Assembly: GCA_902806565.1 (NCBI GenBank)
Contig: CADCXA010000034.1
Location: forward strand, 806,001-870,000
Reading direction: 5' to 3'
Length of the DNA stretch: 64,000 bases
Source of the DNA: Hypoxylon rubiginosum
Lineage: Eukaryota; Ascomycota; Sordariomycetes; Xylariales; Hypoxylaceae
Shown: positions 56,337 through 64,000 of the stretch, in pieces
Position numbering within the stretch: the stretch's first letter is position 1
How the letters are laid out: every line of letters begins with the position of its first letter
Program-made: the position numbers and the translations under genes
The notes under the pieces: model-generated
Seen by the model: only the letters and a program-made list of their open reading frames with translations
Database searches by the model: none
What the model was told of the DNA's origin: nothing

Positions 56337-57867
56337 ATGCCCCTCGGATTCGAGAGGATCAATGTGAAGAAATCACAGCCAAATGAACGCATTGTCTTCA
56401 TCAAGCCCTTAGAGGGCCCAGATAAAGCAATTGCCCAGATGTTCTTGGAGCGGATTGCGGCTCAATGTTGTAAGCACCCACCGGATTTGATATTGACTAG
56501 ACTTCATACCAAAGACGATTAAATTCATTTGCTGACCTGTGCTAGTACCGGTTATGAGAGAAAACCACATCTTAGTCACGTCTCTAGAGGAATACGAACC
56601 GAATAGGGAATTTGTCGGCCGCAACTTCAACGCAGGCGAAGTCGTACAGCTAGTGTTGAAGTCACCCTCTACTGGACAATGGCTACCATTCAACTACGTC
56701 CAAATGGTTATGATGCATGAGTATATCTCTTCTGCAGTTATACTATAGGTAATTCAAATGCTGACGAGCTGTTTAACTAGGCTAGCACATTGCAAGCAGA
56801 TGAATCATAGTAAAGCATTTTGGGCTGTCAGAAACCAATACGCTGATCAGATGAGGACTCTGTGGTCCCGCAGCTACACCGGCGAGGGTATATGGGGAAG
56901 AGGTTCCATCCTAGAGACTGGGGAGTTCGATAAGAACACAATACAATCCGACAAGGATCTACCGGAACATCTATGCGGAGGAACTTACCGCTCGAGCCGG
57001 CGGAAGCGTAAAACTAAGAAGCAACTCTCATATCAAGAGAGAAAGCAACGCCGAATATTGAAGAAATTCGGTGCGAATGGGGTTCCCCTCGGCGAGGACG
57101 AGCAAGTCAAGGTAGAACTAGAAAAGGGGAAGAAAACTCAGGCAAAACCACGCGTGGCAGGGAGCAAGCGAGGGCGAGAACTTAGAGCGGCTGCAGCTCT
57201 AGCCCGGTTCGACCAACATAAGAAAGCAGAAGAAGAATCGAAGAAACGTCTAGATATTACCGACGACGACGACGAAACGCAGAGCGATACTGAATCTGAT
57301 ACTGCCAGCGACGGTGAGGTCGAAGCTACGACGGACATCAACGGCAAACGGCTTATCGACACCAAGGGCCACAACCTTATAAAGGTGTGCGAGGATGAGA
57401 ATCCCAAGGATGAGGACGCGCAGAACGAGCTTAGGGAGCTCTTTCAATCTACGATTAAGTGGAAGCCAGTGAAGCGTGAGCCGACAGACTCGACAGCTTC
57501 CAGAGCCTTGACAGCATTGTCAGACTCGACGAAAACCAAACCCCAAAGGGCACGACTAGTAGATCGGCACGGCAGTGAGGAAGAGTCGAAGAATACCATC
57601 AAGAAGTCTCCATCTTTAGAATCGAGTGGGGACACCATGCTAGTCAAGGACACTACCGCTACCAATTTAGCTAAGGGCGTCTGCCCTTTGTGTTCGTTTG
57701 ATAGTGGCCCGAAAGCTACTACCTGCGACATCTGCTCTCATGTCTTGGACCCCAGCAAGGTAGCAAATACTTGGAAGTGCAAGAGGCCCTCTTGTAAAGA
57801 AAGTCTGTATTTAAATGCTGGTGACTCGGGTACCTGTGGAGTCTGTGGTGAGCGAAAAGGGACGTAA
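56337..57867 (+). CDS. WSS1: WLM-domain DNA-protein crosslink protease
   Basis: Three exons (56337-56469, 56546-56720, 56781-57867; introns 76 and 60 bp) give 464 aa. The N-terminal WLM domain (MPLGFERINVKKSQPNERI, then FNAGEVVQLVLKSP) contains the metalloprotease motif HELAHCKQMNH with His102, Glu103, His106 and His112. The Glu codon is split by intron 2. A long basic and acidic linker follows, with RSSRRKRKTKK and DDDDETQSDTESD. Two C-terminal zinc-ribbon units are CPLCSFDSGPKATTCDIC (~403-420) and CKRPSC with CGVCG (~434-460), RanBP2-like. Known role: SUMO-assisted proteolysis of DNA-protein crosslinks. The active site is complete. Confidence 0.93.
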
Positions 57868-59190
57868 CACCGAAAGGTACCTGTATAATATAGGCCAGGT
57901 TTATCTAGGGGACATTCTTCCAGGCTGTCTTGTATCACACAAAGACATGTTCTTCATAGAGCAACTAGGCCATTCGACCAATGCTGAGCTTCTTAGTTAA
58001 AACAAGGTGTATATCTCCAGTTCCTCTCAGCTTACGTCGTCCAATTGTTTTCTGCCTACTGCGTTGTTACGTGTGTCGCTGCGTAAGTATCATGGCAACT
58101 CTGATGGATTAGTCTAGCAACCTTCCGATATTAGGTAGGACATGCTGACTCCTTGAAAAGGCAAGAGAAATCCGGACTGGTCGGTGATTGCGCGGTTTCA
58201 GACGTTGAAACAAACGTAGACGTCCAGTGGCTCGATCAGCTCGACTGCTCGATCAGTGTCTTCTATATGAAGCCGCTAAGTCCGGCGGCCCCCCCGGATT
58301 GAGCAGCCACTACGGTTTCATGTTCCTGGGCCCCCACCAGCATCGTGGACCTCTCGCATCTTCCCTTGGTGCTTCGAAGGAGGAGCGGCACGGGGAATCC
58401 GTCGATATGATCATCAATGATTAGCCGGAAGGTGAGGGGATCTCCCGCTTTTCTCTCCCTGGCCGAGTATAGAGAAGAACATCAGACGAAGTCGTCACGA
58501 TGTCATCTTAAAAGGGTTTGTATATCTTCCGACGGCATTGAATGTGAGACGGGACCTAGATTATGTATTTTCCTTACCTCCCAGTGGAAAACAATAATAT
58601 CTGACACTCATAATACGCGCTTTCATTAGCAGTGCTACGCCCTTCTATTTCGAAAACGACCAAGCCGCATGGTATGGTCTTGTCTACGCCTGACTTTCTT
58701 CAAGGGAGCTCGTCGCAGGTTGATCGACAAGCCGCCAGTTCGGCCTTGGCTGCTGGGGGCCCAGGGTTCTCCGCTATCCGCCCAGGTACCAAGCAAGGGT
58801 CGCTTTGCTGGGATTTAGGAATAGTTACATTGCGCAAGGGCCTCTTAGCCTCTGCCCATTAATGCCTGGGGTCGTCGATCCTGTAACCCATCGTCCCATC
58901 TCTTTTAAGGTCTTGCCGTCCCAACTCCTTTTCTACTAATTTTTACTTCTATATTGTCAATCTACTGCTGAGCTCACCGTCGATCCTTACCAAGCGTTTA
59001 TTTCTTTCTTTTCGAGCAGAAGTGCAGGTCACCATTCATTTTTCAAAGCCCTAGACTAGACGTCTATTTTCAACCTTCACTTCGACTCTCCTTTTACCCC
59101 TTGTTTCAGAAACCACAGCTCTCTTCGTCGTCGTAGAAGTTCTCGAACAATTACAACAGCGGCAACAGCAACAACAACAACAACGCCAAT
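57868..59190. other. 1.3-kb intergenic region, promoter of the small secreted protein
   Basis: No coding segment is recognised. The last ~200 bp are pyrimidine-rich, followed by a CAACAACAA-rich leader immediately before the ATG at 59191, an arrangement typical of strongly expressed fungal genes. Confidence 0.5.
59153..59187 (+). repeat. CAA/CAG-rich repeat in the 5' leader
   Basis: Imperfect CAACAGCGGCAACAG followed by five ACA/CAA units, directly upstream of the small secreted protein start. The leader is A/C-rich, likely unstructured, with no upstream ATG in this stretch. Confidence 0.85.
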
Positions 59191-59752
59191 ATGCATTCGT
59201 CAACTCTCCTCAGCTCCATTCTTCTCGTCGCCAGCGCGAGCCTCTCCTTCGCCACGCCGGTATGGCCGCACTTCTCGATAGAAAACGAGCACCTGGAGGT
59301 GCTCGCCATACGAGCCTCGACGAGCGTGAACGCGGCAGCGGTCTCGGACGTGACCTGCATTGACCGGAACGTGTAAGAACTTTCCCCTCATCCCCCCAAG
59401 ATATATCTACATACCTGGTAGTGTACGCCTTAGCAAGAACACCAACTAAACCTCGAACGTTAGGAACATCGTGTTCCACGACCAGAACGTGGCGGAGCTC
59501 GGCATCTGCGGGGGCATCGCGGGATCGATAACCAAGTGCCAGGGGTCGCCCGCGAGCACCGTCGGCCAGTCCGGGAGCGCCAAGTTCTCGCTGCAGGCCG
59601 CGACCGCCGGCGCCACCATCAACATCTCCAAGGGCCGCTGGGAGCAGTGCGTCCGGGCCGCGAGGGCCGTCTGCCCGACCGGCAGCCTGTCCGGGACGTG
59701 TGCCGGAGGTGCTTCGACGGGTGATGTAGAATTCACCCTCGACTCGCCGTAA
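59191..59752 (+). CDS. Small secreted cysteine-containing protein
   Basis: Two exons (59191-59372, 59464-59752; 91-bp intron) give 156 aa. Residues 1-22 (MHSSTLLSSILLVASASLSFA) are a classic signal peptide with likely cleavage before TPVW. A probable propeptide or spacer follows. The mature domain begins near VTCIDRNVNIVFHDQNVAEL and holds six cysteines, enough for three disulfides, with the strongly conserved-looking core AELGICGGIAGSITKC and CVRAARAVCPTGS. There is no membrane segment or enzyme motif. It resembles small secreted proteins found across filamentous ascomycetes whose function is unknown. It could be an effector, wall-associated or developmental protein; I make no stronger claim. 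Confidence 0.85.
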
Positions 59753-60338
59753 AGCAAGCCTCAGCCCCTTTTGCTTCGTGACATAATGGAAAGCATCAGA
59801 TCACGAACAATTTCCTCTTGCTAGAGTTTGGGAAACGGGAGCTTCGGCGCACATGTACACGTATGAGTCTTGGATACCTTGACAGACTTCAAGACTCAGG
59901 GGGGGCGTTTTTGGTTAGGCATGGTGTTGGCGAATTGCTTTAAGCCGGGTGTTGACGAACCTGTACAAAATAGAAAACAACATGGCCTTTTTCCCCCCAG
60001 CTGATCTGGAATAGACGAGAAAAGCAAATTGAAGTCCTGTATATATGTATACTTCTCTAGAGCAAACGACCTTGGGACCTTGGGATTTTGATTTCTGAAA
60101 ATTTCCGTAATTGGGGTATCTTTTTCGTGAACCTTTTCCGCTTATGTATGAGCTCTTAAGCATGAAACCCCCCTTTTTATTACAACTTTGACGCCCGAAC
60201 TCCGTTGCTATGATTGATGGTCCTGACAACTTTACTTCCCCTTCCGTCGGTCTCCCTTCCATTCCTCTCTAAACCACGACGTAAGACACCACTATCATTC
60301 CTCCGGGCATTCATTCCTTCATCGTATCCACCATCGCC
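59753..60338. other. Convergent 3' region, secreted protein / VPS71
   Basis: 586 bp of 3' flanking DNA with a G6 run at ~59899-59904. No gene is recognised. Confidence 0.4.
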
Positions 60339-61352
60339 TTAGAGACCGTACCGCGTGACGCACTCCTCGCGGTGCGTCTCGAGGCAGTCCAGCGCGCACA
60401 CGCGCACGCCGCACTTCATGCACCGGACGCGGCCCCAGTAGCCGCAGACCTCGCAGAACGCGCGCGCCGGGTACCGCTTGTTGTTGTCGCCGTCGTTATT
60501 AATCCAGCGTCCGCGCGCCTCGGCGTAGGTCAGCGGCGGCGCCTGGAACAGCGCGCGCAGCTCCGCGTCGGTCGGCGGCGGCGGCACGCGCGAGGTCAGC
60601 AGCGGGTCGCCGTCGCGCTCGTGGAGGGGCGGGTATCCCGGACGCGAATAGGGGGCTAGGATCTCGCTTCTATTATTATTGGTAGAGTCGTTGCTGTCCG
60701 GCGGCGGCGCCTGTTCGTTTTCCGTGGCGGTAGCATCGAGCATCTCCACGTCGGCGTCTTCCTGCTTAACCAAGGGCGTGGCTTTGGATATCGAGGCCGA
60801 CCGCGAGGAGGACCGGGCCTTCTTTTTATTCTTCTGCGGCTGCTCTTTTTCTTTTTCTCCTCCTCGCAACGCTCGGCTCGGTCTAGCATTGCCGCCCGAC
60901 TTGTCCGTTTGCGTAGTCGTAGCAGCAGTAGAGGCGGTGGGCACGGGGGCGAGCCTGTCCTGGGGGGGCAGGGCGTGGAAGTCGTCGAGGTGGTTGGCGA
61001 AGGTCTTCTGGGACTGGAGGATCTTGCGGACGTTGGGGGTGTGCTTCTTGACGCCCTTGTTGTCGCGGCGGGCGGAGGCGGGGATGGGGATGCCGGCGTC
61101 GCGGTGGTAGTTGTCGCGGTCGAGGGCCTCGATCTCGCGACGCAGCTTGGCCTCCTGCCGGGCGTCGGCGTCGGCGTAGAGCGCGCTGGTGCTGGCGCCT
61201 CCTCCCTGGTTGCGCGCCGCGCGTTTGCGGTTCCCGGGCTGCAGCGACGTAGCAGCCGCGGCTAGGCTAGGGGCCGTGTCCGGCACGTAGGCCCAGCCGG
61301 GAGCGTTGGTTTTCCTGGCGGCTGCGAGCTCTATCACCCCGAAGTTATTCAT
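60339..61352 (-). CDS. VPS71: HIT-type zinc finger protein, SWR1 complex subunit Vps71/ZNHIT1
   Basis: A single exon of 337 aa from MNNFGVIELAAARKTNAPGW; the frame is open 26 codons further upstream but without an ATG. The middle contains the conserved helical block DNKGVKKHTPNVRKILQSQKTFANHLDDFHAL. The C-terminus is the zf-HIT finger CEVCGYWGRVRCMKCGVRVC and LDCLETHREECVTRYGL with all eight metal ligands in CxxC/HxxxC arrangement. Vps71/Swc6 helps the SWR1 remodeler exchange H2A for H2A.Z. The linker (~180-250) is Ser/Lys-rich with a KKKARSSSR-type basic patch. It is somewhat longer than the yeast protein because of low-complexity inserts. Confidence 0.92.
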   Translation of the reverse strand: MNNFGVIELAAARKTNAPGWAYVPDTAPSLAAAATSLQPGNRKRAARNQGGGASTSALYADADARQEAKLRREIEALDRDNYHRDAGIPIPASARRDNKGVKKHTPNVRKILQSQKTFANHLDDFHALPPQDRLAPVPTASTAATTTQTDKSGGNARPSRALRGGEKEKEQPQKNKKKARSSSRSASISKATPLVKQEDADVEMLDATATENEQAPPPDSNDSTNNNRSEILAPYSRPGYPPLHERDGDPLLTSRVPPPPTDAELRALFQAPPLTYAEARGRWINNDGDNNKRYPARAFCEVCGYWGRVRCMKCGVRVCALDCLETHREECVTRYGL

Positions 61353-62239
61353 GTCTGCTGAGTTTGGACGGAGAGAATGGGAAACTTTTGTTGGACCCTC
61401 TGCAACCGACCTATGACGGAGGCTTTTCAAGCTAACGCTGCGGGGTCCACTTAGTTTAGCTTTGATTATGTAATTTAGTTACATTTGTCAAACCTCACGC
61501 TTCATCTTACTCATCTACACACATGTTCCTTCTTAAGACTTAACTTATCCTTTCAACATTACGATACTATTCAGAAAAGGAAATAATCGAATTTACTTAA
61601 CTATGCTATCAAAAGATAATCTAGGACCTCGACGTGCGAAGATAGGTACATTAGGTACAAATGCTAGGATTACCTACAGGCATGCGTCGGCGCCTACATG
61701 TAGTGTAGGTAGGTTTCGTAAGGCTAGGTACAACATGGGCGAGCTCTATGAGATGTTGTTCTTGCTAACAATTATATAAATTGCTACTGTGTAGGTATGT
61801 GGTAAACTCCGGGGCGGAAACTTTATGTATACCTACCTAGAAATGCATGTTAGGTATCCATACATCACCATATTATCACTTACTTCATACAGAACACTCT
61901 CCTCCTTAGACATCTCATGATCAAATCACGGTTAACCCAAAGGTATACTCTAGGTGGATAGATACATCTAACAATACCTCCACGTGGCGACATTGGGCAG
62001 GTCCAGATCTAGGCGACTGGGGAGGGGTGCTTGACTAGAGGTCAGGAAGATTTCTCAAAATCAACTTACTAATGATCGCTCTCCCGTGTTGGTCCTATGG
62101 TGATAAGAGGGTGTTTTGTATAAGAGCCTCGTCTTAACCGTATTTCGCCTTATTAACCCGTCGAGTCGACTCTATTTCTAACTATCAAATATACGAGTTG
62201 AGTTCACATACGTAATAACGTCATAGTTACGTAGACACC
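61353..62239. other. Divergent intergenic region, VPS71 / hypothetical
   Basis: AT-rich spacer dense in TAGGTA, TACCTA and ACATGTAG words (61645-61860), the same vocabulary as the palindromes elsewhere. No gene is recognised. Confidence 0.5.
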
Positions 62240-63977
62240 ATGAGTCCCTTCTCAACCCAGTTCTCTCTATCTCTAGAGCTCACAAGCCTTGTGCCCGTCA
62301 TTTTGAATCAGGCCCAGGCTGGTATCACTTGGCTCGCCCGCGAATTACGAAATTCGGGATCCGACATAGTTGTGGAAGAAGACCTCGCTCAGCTTTTCGG
62401 GCGATGCTATATAACGCCGAACATGTCCAGGACATTTCGCGCTGTCGTTGGCCAGAGCAACAATGTCTCAACATTAGCCGCTGGGCTTGCGCTGTTCAGT
62501 GGTCCGGGACCAACTGTAAAACGAGCCTTGACAGAGCCGGCAGGGAATCCATACTTTTGTATGGTAGTACAATGTAAGGCACTTCGTCTACTATCTTGCG
62601 ACCCGAAAGCCCAAGCAGCAGATGTAGTGAATTAGCATGGAAACTAATAATTCCAAGGCTCCCTTTTGAGTGCTACTCACAATGCGACTGGCCTTGCAGG
62701 CGCTTTAGCTCGGGCTTTCGGAAGAGAGCAAGACGGAGCACCTGAAGGTCATCAGACCCGTGGCTTATTAAGTGCCGAAAGCACCCGTACAACGCTGGTT
62801 GCAATCGAAGATCAGACCGCGCAGTTTAACTGGCGGACTACGCTTCTGGCAATAGCTTATAAGCTCGAATTAGAGCGTCCAACCGAACTGATGTATGCTA
62901 TTTTGGTACCATTTTCTTTTCTGTGTGCTAACACTCGCAGCCACGAAACGATACCAAGCACCATCCTTGAAGGCCTCATAGTCATGTTAGCATCAGCGCA
63001 GCGATTTCCAGAAGAACGCATACTCTTGATTGAGACAGACCGGGCGTCATGCGTACTAGTTGCGTGGGCTCACCATGTCCTTGGTATGTCTGTCTTGGTC
63101 CGTCGTGTTGTTAACGGGCAGAAGAAAACAGACATATTTGGCAACGAACCAGAGCAAGTCATCATTGACTTAGACCCAAAGTGGCACAACCATTCTTCAG
63201 CCATCCTTATGTCTAGTGACGGGTCCCAGTTGTTCAAGCTTAGTGTAGAGCCTGATGGGGAGTATATTGACAGTACTTACCGAGCTCCCGCCAAAGGCTT
63301 AGGTGCAAGACATTTGCAACGTGAACTCCGCGGGCTAGATGGTGGTAAGGGGAAGCTGGGGAGAGAAGGGATGCTGTTATCCGCAGCAATTGCTTCCGAG
63401 TTCTGCAATCAGCTGCGCATTGGAGTTGGAACGTCACCAAAAATCAGCGAAACAGAGGATCTCATACCTTACAAAGTTCCCAAAAGTGATCTCTATGAAG
63501 CTACACGGTTCCTATTCAATATGGACAGCATCTCAGTTGAAGATGTTCAGTGCATCGAATCATATGCCGACTTGCTTCACGGAACCACTCTGTTAGACAC
63601 GGAGATGGGAGATATGCCAAGCACGATGCCTGCCATACTGAAAGATATCGATATAGTTGAGTCGAGCTGGAAAAGGTTGTGTAATGCCTGCTTCGAGGTC
63701 AGCATGTTTATATATGCATTTGCACACGTCACTAACCTAGAGCAATGCGATGAACTCGTCATTGTCGAAAACAGACACATGCCGCCATTCCGAGGAAAGC
63801 TATCATGGTGGAGAATAGGTTCTCCCATGGCCGTAACTGTTCATGACTGCTTTAAGATCATAAGCCAACTGATGACTGGGGAAATGAACTTAGATTTTAC
63901 GCGGACGAGTCTCGTTTGTAAAGGTGGTTGGAGTGTCTTCTTATCTTCAATAACGGAGTCCGATCCTAGCCTTGTTC
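62240..63977 (+). CDS. Large unrecognised fungal protein, 3' end beyond window
   Basis: Exon 1 (62240-62573, MSPFSTQFSLSLELTSLVPV) joins exon 2 (from 62700) across a 126-bp intron with donor GTAAGG and acceptor CCTTGCAG. The join is in frame and restores a Cys codon. The frame runs at least 537 codons to 63977, where a GTAAGT donor suggests a further exon outside the window; reading through would stop at 63985 (539 aa). The early exon-2 region is helical and hydrophobic in places (LMYAILVPFSFLCANT, ASCVLVAWAHHVLGMSVLV). It has no signal peptide and no motif I recognise. It is probably a lineage-restricted fungal family. Confidence 0.7.
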
Positions 63978-64000
63978 GTAAGTGACCTAAGGTTATGATA

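Overview
The window is nuclear DNA of a filamentous ascomycete, most likely a Sordariomycete (the class is inference). Almost every gene has short introns of about 50-120 bp with GT..AG ends, and the gene set is typical of these fungi: NTE1, SUI2, IMP2, ERG1, ALG5, PSY2, ARS2, ORT1, KEL3, WSS1 and VPS71. There is no bacterial operon structure, no CRISPR array, no rRNA and no intact transposon. Twenty-five protein gene models are described, plus one decayed esterase and one tRNA.

Layout. 0-8 kb: the 3' end of an AFG2-type AAA ATPase, tRNA-Val(AAC) on the minus strand, a PLP-dependent aromatic amino acid decarboxylase, a one-TM charged protein, a small Cys-rich ORF and the SGNH/CE3 esterase remnant. 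8-24 kb: NTE1 on the minus strand, divergent from eIF2-alpha, followed by IMP2, a mitochondrial carrier, a large probable PPR-type protein and squalene epoxidase, all on the plus strand. 24-36 kb: ALG5 converging on ERG1, a conserved fungal Ser-rich protein, two unrecognised orphan genes and several kilobases of repeat-rich spacer. 36-50 kb: PSY2, an MDR oxidoreductase, a YeeE/YedE sulfur transporter and ARS2. 50-64 kb: TspO, ORT1, KEL3, WSS1, a small secreted Cys protein, VPS71, and a large unrecognised protein that runs off the right edge.

Functional themes. ERG1, ALG5 and NTE1 act at the ER in sterol, glycan and phospholipid metabolism. IMP2, the two carriers, TspO and probably the PPR-type protein are mitochondrial. 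SUI2, ARS2 and AFG2 act on RNA and translation. PSY2 and WSS1 act in DNA damage responses, and VPS71 in chromatin. Apart from shared intergenic regions nothing shows these genes to be co-regulated; the order looks like ordinary fungal housekeeping synteny interrupted by lineage-specific patches (3-8, 26-36, 41-46 and 57-64 kb).

The most unusual signals are a palindromic 10-mer, TACCTAGGTA, found at least seven times outside exons; larger inverted repeats built from the same words; extreme GC3 blocks confined to some genes; the decayed CE3 esterase; the orphan gene pair at 33.6-35.1 kb; a fungal YeeE/YedE sulfur transporter; and an intron that splits the catalytic Glu codon of WSS1. Exon borders come from reading splice signals, frame and family similarity by eye. 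No alignment or search was run.
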